Position numbers and translations under genes: made by a program. The notes below the pieces were generated by a model. It did no database searches. It saw nothing but the letters and a program-made list of their open reading frames with translations, and was not told the DNA's origin. A DNA stretch of 64,000 nucleotides from Clostridia bacterium (GTDB lineage Bacteria > Bacillota > Clostridia > Monoglobales > Monoglobaceae), in contig JAFQIA010000002.1 in the NCBI GenBank assembly GCA_017397725.1, positions 58,302 through 122,301 on the forward strand, in the 5' to 3' direction. Positions 56,775 to 64,000 of this stretch are shown one piece after another (position 1 is the stretch's first letter; every line of letters begins with the position of its first letter).

Positions 56775-59261
56775 TTATTCCTCCGTCTGTTCCTCGGTGG
56801 CAGGTTCGGTTTCTTCAGAAGATTCTTCTTCCTTCTTCACCACAGCAACGGTCATTACCTGGGTATCGGCGCCCATCCGCATCAGGCGTACGCCCTTGGT
56901 CACACGGCCGTAGGTGCTGATTTCCTCGGTGTCCATACGGATGATGATGCCCTCAGAGGTAATCAGAATGGCATCGTCCTCCGGTGTCACAATCTGTACG
57001 CCCGCAATAGCACCGGTATCCTCACTGATACGATAACTGGTGGTACCCTTACCGCCTCTGGTCTGGCACTTGTATTCCGAAAGCTCGGTCTTTTTGCCGT
57101 AACCCTTTTCGCTGACAACCAGCATCTTCCCGTTTTCACAGGCAAGGCTCATACCAACCACATAGTCGCCATCCTCTAAGTTCATACCACGAACACCACG
57201 GGAAACACGACCCATCATACGAACATCTTTTTCATTGAACCGAATCATCTTGCCCAGATGGCTACCGATAAAGATGTCATTGGTGCCGTCGGTCAGGGAA
57301 ACCTGAATCAGTTCATCGCCCTCATCCAGACGAATGGCAATCTTACCACCGGATGGTGCGTTCTTGTATTCCATCAGGTCGGTCTTTTTAATCACGCCCG
57401 CCTTGGTACACATCAGCAGGAACTTGCCCTCTTCGTATTCCCGAATCGGAATCACTGCAGAGATGGTTTCTTCCGGCTCCAGAGCAAGGAGGTTCACCAG
57501 AGCAGTACCCTTTGCGGTTCTGCCTGCCTCAGGAATCTCATACGCCTTTTTGCGGTACATTCTTCCGGTATTGGTAAAGAACAGAATATGTGCATGGGTA
57601 GAGGATACAAACATATTGGAAACAAAGTCCTCTTCCTTGGTCTGCATACCAATGATACCCTTACCGCCACGTTTTTGCGCACGGTAGGTATCCGCCGGCA
57701 AACGCTTGATATAACCCTGATGGGTCATAGTGATGACATTGTCCTCTTCCTCAATCAAATCCTCAATATCAATATCATCTGCCGCCGGCTCGATGGAGGT
57801 TCTTCTGCGGTCACCGAACTTGTCCTTAATCTGGGTAATCTCTTCCTTGATGATATCCAGAACCATCTGTTCGCTGCCCAGAACCTCGGTCAGATGTGCA
57901 ATCAACTTTTTGATTTCTGCGTACTCGTTTTCAATCTTTTCCCGCTCCAAACCGGACAGTCTTGCAAGACGCATATCCAGAATCGCCTGTGCCTGCAGGT
58001 CGCTGAAATCAAACCGTTCCATCAACTGCGCCTTGGGGTCGTTGTAGCTCTCACGGATGATGCGGATGACCTCATCAATGTTGTCAAGGGCTTTGTTCAG
58101 ACCCTCCAAGATGTGTGCCCGTGCCTCTGCCTTCTTCTTGTCAAAGCGGGTACGGCGAACAATCACATCCTTCTGGAAATCCAGATAGTTGACCAGCACC
58201 TCTTTCAGGCTCAGCACCTTGGGGTCAGTCTGGTTGACCAGCGCCAGCATAATCACGCTAAAGCTGTCCTCTAACTGGGTGTACTTATACAGCTGGTTCA
58301 GCACCACGCTGCCATTGGCATCCCGCTTCAGCTCAATCACAATCCGCATACCGTCACGGTCGGATTCGTCACGCAGATCGGAGATACCCTCAATTCTCTT
58401 ATCGTGAACCAGCTCAGCAATCTTTTCAATCAACCGCGCCTTATTCACGCCATAGGGAATCTCAGTAACCACGATTCTCTGGCGGTTTTCTTTCCAGTCC
58501 TCAATTTCTGCTCTGGCACGCACCCGCAGCTTGCCTCTGCCGGTGTGATATGCCGCACGGATGCCACTGACGCCCATAATCTGCGCGCCGGTAGGAAAGT
58601 CGGGACCGGGGATGTATTCCATCAATTCATCGATGGTGATTTCCGGATTGTCAATCAAGGCAACGATGCCATCAATGACCTCGCCCAAGTTGTGGGGCGG
58701 GATATTGGTCGCCATACCAACCGCAATACCGTTGGAACCATTCACCAACAGATGCGGAAAGCGGGAGGGCAGAACCAGCGGTTCTTTCCGGCTCTCATCA
58801 AAGTTGGGCATAAAATCCACAGTTTCTTTTTCGATATCGGTCAGCATATGCATCGAAAGCTTGGACATTTTTGCCTCGGTATAACGATAAGCAGCCGCCG
58901 GGTCACCGTCGATACTACCAAAGTTACCGTGGCCGTCTACCGTGGGGTAACGCAAAGAAAAGTCCTGTGCCATACGCACCATAGCATCATAAACCGACGC
59001 ATCACCGTGCGGATGGTACCGACCCAACACATTACCCACGGTGGTCGCACACTTTCTGTACGCCTTGTCAGGGGTAATGCCGTCTTCATACATTGCATAG
59101 AGGATACGGCGATGTACCGGTTTTAAGCCGTCACGCACATCGGGAAGGGCACGACCCACGATGACCGACATCGCATAGTCAATGTAAGATTTCTTCATTT
59201 CGGTGTTGATTTCTACCGGAATGACCTTCAGCTTGGAGCTGTCAAACAATTCTTCAGCCAT
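56775..59261 (-). CDS. gyrA: DNA gyrase subunit A
   Basis: GyrA cuts and rejoins DNA in gyrase. The 828-residue protein has the catalytic Tyr127 in [13 protein letters not shown], the winged-helix segment [20 protein letters not shown], and a C-terminal pinwheel with the GyrA box QKRGGKG, which separates it from ParC. The residue equivalent to E. coli Ser83 is Ala88, a natural variant also seen in mycobacteria and linked to low fluoroquinolone sensitivity. It starts the gyrA-ttcA-methyltransferase-eno run and is far from gyrB. Confidence 0.96.
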   Translation of the reverse strand: MAEELFDSSKLKVIPVEINTEMKKSYIDYAMSVIVGRALPDVRDGLKPVHRRILYAMYEDGITPDKAYRKCATTVGNVLGRYHPHGDASVYDAMVRMAQDFSLRYPTVDGHGNFGSIDGDPAAAYRYTEAKMSKLSMHMLTDIEKETVDFMPNFDESRKEPLVLPSRFPHLLVNGSNGIAVGMATNIPPHNLGEVIDGIVALIDNPEITIDELMEYIPGPDFPTGAQIMGVSGIRAAYHTGRGKLRVRARAEIEDWKENRQRIVVTEIPYGVNKARLIEKIAELVHDKRIEGISDLRDESDRDGMRIVIELKRDANGSVVLNQLYKYTQLEDSFSVIMLALVNQTDPKVLSLKEVLVNYLDFQKDVIVRRTRFDKKKAEARAHILEGLNKALDNIDEVIRIIRESYNDPKAQLMERFDFSDLQAQAILDMRLARLSGLEREKIENEYAEIKKLIAHLTEVLGSEQMVLDIIKEEITQIKDKFGDRRRTSIEPAADDIDIEDLIEEEDNVITMTHQGYIKRLPADTYRAQKRGGKGIIGMQTKEEDFVSNMFVSSTHAHILFFTNTGRMYRKKAYEIPEAGRTAKGTALVNLLALEPEETISAVIPIREYEEGKFLLMCTKAGVIKKTDLMEYKNAPSGGKIAIRLDEGDELIQVSLTDGTNDIFIGSHLGKMIRFNEKDVRMMGRVSRGVRGMNLEDGDYVVGMSLACENGKMLVVSEKGYGKKTELSEYKCQTRGGKGTTSYRISEDTGAIAGVQIVTPEDDAILITSEGIIIRMDTEEISTYGRVTKGVRLMRMGADTQVMTVAVVKKEEESSEETEPATEEQTEE

Positions 59262-59432
59262 TGCTTTTCACCTCGTATAAAAAATTCTTTTAGAAACAAT
59301 TTCTCTTCCTTTTTTTATTTCGACAAAGAAAGGGAATTTCCTCTTTTTAGGCGAAAATTTCTTCTTATTTTTTATTTTCCCATCCTTTTTTCAAAAAAAG
59401 GATGCGGTTGAGCCATGTTCTCCGGAAGACTG
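59262..59432. other. A/T-rich region upstream of gyrA
   Basis: This 171-base stretch holds the presumed gyrA leader and promoter, though no clear hexamers are visible. A perfect hairpin CATCCTTTTTT/AAAAAAGGATG lies at 59381-59404. Its A/T-rich sequence differs from the flanking genes. Confidence 0.5.
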
Positions 59433-59639
59433 CGAAAAAGGAAGTGTATATTTTGCGAAATCGTTTTCGTCGCTGTACAAAGGTACTGCAGAGAACGATT
59501 TCGCAAAAAGCAAGCAACGGCAAGGAGAACTCGATGTTCTCCTTGCCGTTTGTGTTGTTTCTTTTTACGGGTCGTCGAGGGCGCCGACCCCTACAAATAC
59601 ATCTTTTCTATTCCTTGCTTGCAGTAGACCGACTTTTTC
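59433..59639 (-). repeat. structured interspersed repeat, copy C (full length, inverted)
   Basis: This 207-bp element is the reverse complement of copy B. Read on the minus strand it begins GAAAAAGTCGGTCTACTGC at the glycosyltransferase stop (its first bases complete the TGA) and ends CCTTTTTCG. Its main hairpin is perfect (59516-59530/59536-59550) and its second stem GCGAAATCGTT/AACGATTTCGC (59455-59465/59494-59504) is also perfect. Middle block: GTAGGGGTCGGCGCCCTCG. It follows its upstream gene in the same orientation as copies A and B. Confidence 0.9.
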
Positions 59640-60597
59640 ACAGTCTAATTCTTTCTTCAATGATATATCGGGGCCGACGTTTCACCTCTTTGTAAATCTT
59701 GCCGATATATTCTCCAATCACCCCGACGGAGATAAGTTGCACCCCACCAAGGAACCAGATGGAAATCATCAAGGAGGTCCAACCGCTGACGCTGTTTCCG
59801 CCCCAAAATGCCAGCAGAGAATAGATTGCCGCAAGCACCGCCAAAAAGCATACCAGCATTCCCAAGCTCCAGACCAGTCGGATGGGACGAATGCTAAAGG
59901 AGGTGATGCCGTCAAACGCAAAGGACAGCATCTTTTTTAAGGGGTATTTGCTCTTTCCCGCCTGTCGCTGTTTGCGGGCATAGGTTACCGTTGCGGTGGG
60001 CATCCCTACCAGACGCACCACCCCCCGCAAAAACAAGTTCACCTCTGAAAACTCCGCCAATGCGTTAAGCGCACGCCGGCTCATCAGCCGGTAATCGGCA
60101 TGGTTTTCCACCACATCCGCACCCAGAATCTTCATCAGCTTGTAAAAGGCTTTGGCAGAGGTCCGCTTAAAGACCGAGTCCTTTTTACGGCAGCTCCGCA
60201 CCCCGTAGACCACATCGTTTCCCTGTTCAAAGGCGGCCACAAATTCAGGGATTGCCTCAATGTCATCCTGCAAATCCGCATCCACCGAGATACAGCAGTC
60301 ACAGTCCTCCCGCACCGCCATCAGACCGGCGAGCAGGGCATTCTGGTGTCCTACATTGCGGGAGAGCTTGATGCCCTCAATCCGCGTATCCTTTTGAGCG
60401 GCATCACGAATCATCTGCCAGGTTTGATCCTTGCTCCCATCATCCACAAACACCATACGGCTCTTGGGCGAAATCACGCCCGCCTGTTCCATCTTGGCAA
60501 ACTGTGCGCCAAGTTGGTTTATGGTTTCGGGGAGCGCATCTTCCTCCTGATAACAGGGAATGACGGCATAGAGTATGGTATCTTTCAATCGGTTCAC
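59638..60597 (-). CDS. GT2-family glycosyltransferase with C-terminal membrane helices
   Basis: The 319-residue protein has a GT-A catalytic domain (VIPCYQEEDALPETI, VFVDDGSKDQTWQMI, SVDADLQDDIEAIP, with the DxD-type residues and KLSRNVGHQNALLAGL) and two membrane helices (about 235-260 and 270-292). It resembles GtrB/dolichol-phosphate mannosyltransferase-like enzymes that transfer sugars to a polyprenol phosphate. The partner flippase is not in the window. The start GTG 60597 or TTG 60588 is uncertain; the secG terminator lies only 13 bases upstream, so expression depends on read-through or an unseen promoter. Confidence 0.85.
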   Translation of the reverse strand: MNRLKDTILYAVIPCYQEEDALPETINQLGAQFAKMEQAGVISPKSRMVFVDDGSKDQTWQMIRDAAQKDTRIEGIKLSRNVGHQNALLAGLMAVREDCDCCISVDADLQDDIEAIPEFVAAFEQGNDVVYGVRSCRKKDSVFKRTSAKAFYKLMKILGADVVENHADYRLMSRRALNALAEFSEVNLFLRGVVRLVGMPTATVTYARKQRQAGKSKYPLKKMLSFAFDGITSFSIRPIRLVWSLGMLVCFLAVLAAIYSLLAFWGGNSVSGWTSLMISIWFLGGVQLISVGVIGEYIGKIYKEVKRRPRYIIEERIRL

Positions 60598-60610
60598 GCC
60601 CTTTCCAAAG

Positions 60611-60636
60611 AAAAAAGGCGGACTGCTGTCCGCCTT
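60611..60636 (-). terminator. terminator of secG
   Basis: A 9-bp stem AAGGCGGAC/GTCCGCCTT with loop TGCT, followed on the minus strand by TTTTTTCTTT. It lies ten bases after the secG stop. Confidence 0.75.
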
Positions 60637-60645
60637 CCTTACTTA

Positions 60646-61095
60646 CTATTCAGCAGGTGTTTCGGTAGCTTCTGCCGGAGCCTCTTCGCCCTCTGCCGCA
60701 TTCTGTTCAGCCTCAGCCTCAGCCAGTTGCTCTGCAGTCATTACGATGTTGCCCTCTGCATCCACCATATTTCCGTTTTCATCCATAGAAACTTCAATGG
60801 GAGCACCCTCTTCCGTTGCCTGGGTTTCGGTCTGGGTAGCTTCGTTTGCCTTGTTGTAAGTATTGATTGCAACAGCTGCAAAAGTAACCGAAGATACGAT
60901 AAACAGGATTGCAACCACAGCGGTGAACTTTTTCAGAATTGCATCAATGGTTCTGCCCTTGTTCTTACCGAAAAAGGTTTCTGCACCGCCGGCAATGGCG
61001 CCGGAAAGACCCTGCTGTTTGCCGTGCTGAAGCAACACAACAAGAATCAGGGCAATGGAAACTACTACATGAATAATGGTTAACGCTGTCATCAT
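60646..61095 (-). CDS. secG: preprotein translocase subunit SecG with an acidic C-terminal extension
   Basis: SecG is the small accessory subunit of the SecYEG channel. The first 75 residues match the family: two membrane helices (TALTIIHVVVSIALILVVLL and FTAVVAILFIVSSVTFAAVA) joined by the loop GKQQGLSGAIAGGAETFFGKNKG. The last 70 residues are an acidic Glu/Ala/Gln-rich tail (AEAEAEQNAAEGEEAPAEATE) that ordinary SecG (about 75 residues) lacks. ATG 61095 is used because GGAGG lies 11 bases upstream; ATG 61104 is too near to it. Confidence 0.86.
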   Translation of the reverse strand: MMTALTIIHVVVSIALILVVLLQHGKQQGLSGAIAGGAETFFGKNKGRTIDAILKKFTAVVAILFIVSSVTFAAVAINTYNKANEATQTETQATEEGAPIEVSMDENGNMVDAEGNIVMTAEQLAEAEAEQNAAEGEEAPAEATETPAE

Positions 61096-61148
61096 TTCTA
61101 ACATATCCTCCTTGTTCTTCTCGAACACATTTTTGTCCAGTATGTGCC

Positions 61149-61177
61149 ATTGTATCATAGACCGACGGAATTTTCAA
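61149..61177 (-). promoter_or_regulatory. promoter of secG
   Basis: Minus strand: TTGAAA (61177-61172), 17 bases, TACAAT (61154-61149). Confidence 0.6.
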
Positions 61178-61220
61178 GGGTTTTTTCAAAATTTGTCAAA
61201 GTTTTTTGGGCAAAATCTCC

Positions 61221-61249
61221 TTGACCGTCATTTCCTATTTTTGTATAAT
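61221..61249 (+). promoter_or_regulatory. promoter of apbE
   Basis: TTGACC (61221-61226), 17 bases, TATAAT (61244-61249); the ATG is about 30 bases further on. Confidence 0.78.
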
Positions 61250-61279
61250 AGGATTATCTTATGATGATGAGGAATTTTT

Positions 61280-62248
61280 ATGAAACAAATCCTTTCTTTT
61301 TTCTTGATTCTTGTTTGTTGCTGCTCCTGTCAGCCCTTACGACAGGAAAACAGCTATGACGAAACCCAGCTTTTGATGGACACGGTTTGCACCATCCGTG
61401 CAGGCGGTGACAATGCCCAAGCCGCCGTTTCTGCCGCCTTTAAAAAGGTAGCGGAGATTCAGGATGCAGTCAACCTTTACAGTGACAGCTCCACCATCTC
61501 CCGATTCAACCGTGCCAAGGCAGGAGAGGTTGTCCCCTTAGACAGCCACAGTACCGAGATTCTCAAGGTCGCGCTTTCGATTTGCGAGGCCTCCGGAGGC
61601 ACTTTTGACATTACCGTTGCGCCCCTTTCCACGCTGTGGCCCTTTCACGGAGAGGAATCCCCTCAGCCCCCCAAACCGGAAGTCATACAGAAGACCCTGC
61701 CTCTGGTTGGCTATGACAAATTGCGATTTTCTGCTGAAAACCAAACACTTTCCAAAACCATAGATGGAGTTGCCATCGACCTTGGTGGCGCCGCCAAGGG
61801 TTATGCCGCAGACTGTGCCGCCAAGGTGTTACAGGATGCAGGCGTGGACTATGCCCTCCTGAATTTCGGCGGAACGGTGGTTGCTGTGGGCAAAAACCCC
61901 AACCGCAAGGACGGCCGTTGGCAGATTGGCCTGCAAAAGCCCTTTAATTCCCCCGATGCCTACGGCAAGGTGCTGGCCATCGAACCCCAAAACGCCGTGG
62001 TAACCAGCGGTATTTATCAGCGTGGTTTTTCGTATGACGGGGCATACTACCATCATATTCTCAATCCCAAAACCGGCTTTCCCGCAGATCAGGGGCTTTC
62101 TGCCGTGACCATTACTGCCCCCTCTGCACTTTTGGCAGACTGCCTGTCTACCGCATGCTTGGTGGCAGGAAGTCCTCAGGCAGAGGCACTGGCAAAACAG
62201 TTCGGGGTTTCGATAGAAATCGACCGCACCCCTGTGCCCGAGGACTAA
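61280..62248 (+). CDS. apbE: FAD:protein FMN transferase, lipoprotein
   Basis: ApbE attaches FMN covalently to Thr of Rnf, Nqr and fumarate reductase-type proteins. The 322-residue protein starts with a lipoprotein signal (LVCCCSC, lipidated Cys about residue 17) and has LLMDTVCTI, NLYSDSSTISRFNRAKAGE, FDITVAPLSTLWPF, the GVAIDLGGAAKGYAAD motif, LLNFGGTVVAVGK and HHILNPKTGFPAD. Its target flavoprotein is not in the window. It ends convergently with a small minus-strand gene, overlapping by four bases. Confidence 0.94.
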   Translation: MKQILSFFLILVCCCSCQPLRQENSYDETQLLMDTVCTIRAGGDNAQAAVSAAFKKVAEIQDAVNLYSDSSTISRFNRAKAGEVVPLDSHSTEILKVALSICEASGGTFDITVAPLSTLWPFHGEESPQPPKPEVIQKTLPLVGYDKLRFSAENQTLSKTIDGVAIDLGGAAKGYAADCAAKVLQDAGVDYALLNFGGTVVAVGKNPNRKDGRWQIGLQKPFNSPDAYGKVLAIEPQNAVVTSGIYQRGFSYDGAYYHHILNPKTGFPADQGLSAVTITAPSALLADCLSTACLVAGSPQAEALAKQFGVSIEIDRTPVPED

Positions 62249-62571
62249 AAAGGCAGGTCTATGTAATCAGAAAGCAAAATATAGAGGAGTGCATAAACCA
62301 GCATGGAATCTTGCTCCTCTTCGTTCTCCAACAACAAAAAAATCAACCCTGCAAGAAGCAAATCCTCCGCACTCAGCACCCCCAACACCTTTTTGGTTTC
62401 AGGGTTATACAACGAGCTGGGAATCCATCCCGCCAGAAAATGCTTCGGTGAGGCAGGTTTTTTCTTCCCTTCCGGTTTGGGCGGGGGTGGCTTTTGCAGC
62501 TTAGGCGGTGGCGGTTTCATTGGCTGGGTCGGTCTTTGCACCGGAGCCGAGGAGGGATAGCGTCGATACAT
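62245..62571 (-). CDS. small Pro-rich protein with hydrophobic C-terminus (unknown)
   Basis: The 108-residue protein has a Pro/Lys/Gln-rich first half (PPPPKLQKPPPPKPEGKKKP) and a C-terminal part with LSAEDLLLAGLIFLLLENEEEQDSMLVYALLYILLSDYIDL, two hydrophobic stretches broken by acidic residues. It has no recognised family. The start is ATG 62571, seven bases after GGAGGG; TTG 62577 sits directly on that site. It is the last of three tandem small genes. Confidence 0.7.
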   Translation of the reverse strand: MYRRYPSSAPVQRPTQPMKPPPPKLQKPPPPKPEGKKKPASPKHFLAGWIPSSLYNPETKKVLGVLSAEDLLLAGLIFLLLENEEEQDSMLVYALLYILLSDYIDLPF

Positions 62572-62573
62572 AC

Positions 62574-62933
62574 TCAACCCTCCTGTACGTCTTTCATCAC
62601 CGCAAGCACCTGACCAATCTTCATCAGCTGCATTGCCTGCTCCACCTTGTCCCGGCGGGAGGGTTTGAGGAACGGCTTGAGGGATGCAAGCAGTTGGGTG
62701 CGACTGTTATTCTGTCCCTGTCCCATGATGGCCATTGCCTTTTGCAGTTGCATCATCATTGCGATGCTGTCGCCGTCAATCCCACCGGTTGCCATACCGG
62801 GCGAGGCCTCCTGAGGAGGTCCCTGCTGAAACATCCCCATCAACTGCCCAATTGCCTGTGCGCCCTCCTCACCGGAGAGCATCTCTTTAAGCATATCCAC
62901 CGCGCCGGACAAGTCTATGGGCTTTTCTTCCAT
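62574..62933 (-). CDS. small Met/Gln-rich protein (unknown)
   Basis: The 119-residue protein is acidic at the start (MEEKPIDLSGAVDMLKEMLSG), then Gly/Gln/Met-rich with SIAMMMQLQKAMAIMGQGQNN, and basic near the end (SLKPFLKPSRRDKVEQAMQL). It appears helical and soluble. No known domain is recognised. GGGGAGGGG precedes the ATG. It overlaps the reading frame region of the downstream small gene, consistent with one operon. Confidence 0.7.
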   Translation of the reverse strand: MEEKPIDLSGAVDMLKEMLSGEEGAQAIGQLMGMFQQGPPQEASPGMATGGIDGDSIAMMMQLQKAMAIMGQGQNNSRTQLLASLKPFLKPSRRDKVEQAMQLMKIGQVLAVMKDVQEG

Positions 62934-62961
62934 TTGGCACCCCTCCCCTCACACAGACATT

Positions 62962-63231
62962 CTATTTTTTTCCAAAAATCTGATTGATTTTTTGCATAAT
63001 CTCCGGATTGTTCGCCAGCTGTCTGGCAAGGTTCGGATTCTTTTGCAGTTCCTGCTTGAAATCATCAAAATTCAGGCTGTTCAGGTTCTTGCCCAGCGCC
63101 TGTTTATTGGCACCGGAAAGGGTCTTTTGCACCTGTTGCATTTGTTCCGGTGACAAAATTCCCCCCATTTGACTCATTGCCTTTTGCAAGCTTTGGGGGT
63201 TCAGGTTCTTCAGCATCTCATCCATATTCAC
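62962..63231 (-). CDS. small Gln/Asn-rich protein (unknown), GTG start
   Basis: The 89-residue product (MNMDEMLKNLNPQSLQKAMS, then QMGGILSPEQMQQVQKTLSG, then a helical end with NNPEIMQKINQIFGKK) is Gln/Met/Asn-rich. The start is likely GTG 63231, eight bases after GGAGG; the ATG 63225 has 14-base spacing. Similar Gln/Met-rich composition links it with the next gene, suggesting a common function. I recognise no family. Confidence 0.65.
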   Translation of the reverse strand: MNMDEMLKNLNPQSLQKAMSQMGGILSPEQMQQVQKTLSGANKQALGKNLNSLNFDDFKQELQKNPNLARQLANNPEIMQKINQIFGKK

Positions 63232-63325
63232 AGAAAATTCCTCCCTTCCTGCGTTTCCGCCTATTGATACTTTATGCAAGAAACGGGGAAATCGTGACAT
63301 CTTTTTCAGAAATGAGGTTGGTATT

Positions 63326-63787
63326 ATGAAAGCAGTTGTTTTGAGTGATTCCCATCGGGATTTTAACGCCATCCTGCGGATTATGGAGCGGGAGAAGTCG
63401 GTGGACTACATCATCCACGCCGGTGATGTGCAAAAGGACGTGGACGACATTGAGGCAATGTGGCAGAGAATCCCCTGCATCTTCGTCCTTGGAAACAACG
63501 ATTTTGGTGTCTGGGGCGTCCCCACCCGTCGGGAGTTCACGCTGGGGACCAAAAAGATTCTGCTGACCCACGGTCACCTTTACGGCGTCAAATCCTCCCT
63601 TGCCCGTTTGAAAAAGGAGGCACTTTTGGCACAGGCAGATATCTGTATCTTTGGACATACCCATACCCCGCATGAAAGTGAAGAAGACGGCATCCGGTTT
63701 CTGAATCCCGGCGCCGCCTATCGCAGTTATGCAGTTTTGGAAATCGAGGGTGAGGATGTAACCATAACTATAAAAAACAACGAATAG
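63326..63787 (+). CDS. YfcE/MJ0936-type metallophosphoesterase
   Basis: The 153-residue calcineurin-like phosphoesterase shows all metal-binding blocks: VLSDSHRD (residues 5-12), IIHAGDVQ, VLGNND, LTHGHLYG and IFGHTHTPH. Members hydrolyse phosphodiesters or nucleotides; the substrate here is unknown. Its short length (usual for YfcE/MJ0936, about 155-180) fits. It is divergent from the three small genes and is followed by a long structured non-coding region. Confidence 0.9.
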   Translation: MKAVVLSDSHRDFNAILRIMEREKSVDYIIHAGDVQKDVDDIEAMWQRIPCIFVLGNNDFGVWGVPTRREFTLGTKKILLTHGHLYGVKSSLARLKKEALLAQADICIFGHTHTPHESEEDGIRFLNPGAAYRSYAVLEIEGEDVTITIKNNE

Positions 63788-64000
63788 AAAAAGCTCACGG
63801 CTTTGGGCGGTATTTCTTAGGGATAAGCCGCCCAAAAACCACGATTTCTGCACATAACTTCGTTAAAAAGCCTCGTAATCCGTCAGGATTACCTCGCCTT
63901 TTTGCCTTGTTCTGCACGATAAATCGAGATTTTTGTGGTGCAAAGCAGTTTTGGGTTAGGGATTTTTCGTCTTAGAGAAGTCATAAAAAATGCAGGCATA
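63788..64000. repeat. structured palindromic non-coding region at the window end
   Basis: No gene is seen here. It contains a hairpin TTTGGGCGG/CCGCCCAAA (63802-63836) and a long imperfect palindrome centred on GTAATCC-GTCA-GGATTAC (63875-63892), with AAAAAG/CTTTTT and CCACGATTT/AAATCGAG arms reaching about 63832-63943. It is unlike repeats A-C. It may be another intergenic repeat family or the 3' region of the phosphoesterase gene. It is incomplete at the window edge. Confidence 0.55.

Overview
The window looks like a chromosomal segment of an anaerobic, fermentative Clostridia-type Firmicute (Bacillota), possibly Oscillospirales-like. The evidence is the gene orders dgt-dnaG-rpoD, rimP-nusA-ylxR-ylxQ-infB and dnaN-recF-remB-gyrB, a SigH-type sigma factor, S-layer-homology (SLH) proteins, near-consensus sigma-A promoters, AGGAGG ribosome binding sites, and a trimeric NADH-linked [FeFe]-hydrogenase. 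No rRNA, tRNA, CRISPR array, integrase or insertion sequence was seen. Nearly all of the DNA is coding, and the gene calls rest on protein motifs read by eye.

Layout. 1-4843 (minus): translation/transcription operon rimP-nusA-ylxR-ylxQ-infB (infB cut by the window edge), preceded by nrdR. 4935-7899 (minus): secreted SASA-type esterase and a small SLH protein. 8031-10222 (plus): DUF6062 protein, coaX and an ECF transporter S component. 10340-17749: cold shock gene, CNNM/CBS membrane protein, dgt-dnaG-rpoD (minus), trmK and a Nif3-family gene. 17879-26240 (plus): two consecutive hydrogenase units. The first is a regulatory-looking set (DRTGG, anti-sigma-type ATPase, HydS-like hydrogenase homologue, DRTGG, PHP). 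The second is the catalytic set NuoE/ATPase/2Fe-2S/NuoF/HydA, with a Rex-like operator at its start. 26445-34218: stalk-domain protein, gltX, a MetRS-like synthetase, an RCC1-repeat protein and a D,D-carboxypeptidase. 34474-40617 (minus): rsmG, a 55-residue ferredoxin, a divergent ThyX-like gene, then gyrB, remB, recF and dnaN.

40867-46433 (plus) is a compact six-gene operon of phage virion-type proteins, including an N4-gp56-like major capsid protein, a connector-like protein and a tail-nozzle-like propeller. It has a strong terminator but no terminase, portal, integrase, lysis or replication genes, and it starts back-to-back with dnaN, where dnaA is usually found. 46492-51538 holds two large divergent SLH proteins. 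51598-61095 holds sigH, tmcAL, gyrA-ttcA-methyltransferase-eno, a GT2 glycosyltransferase and a SecG with an unusual acidic tail. 61280-63787 holds apbE, three small uncharacterised genes and a YfcE-type phosphoesterase.

The most notable non-coding signal is an interspersed structured repeat at 26243, 34224 and 59433 (the last inverted). Each copy begins within a few bases of a stop codon and lies in the same orientation relative to that gene. Its 15-bp hairpin shows covarying base pairs among the three copies. Together with the orphan virion operon, the HydS-like regulatory hydrogenase set and the Rex-like operator, it is the best lead for something undescribed.
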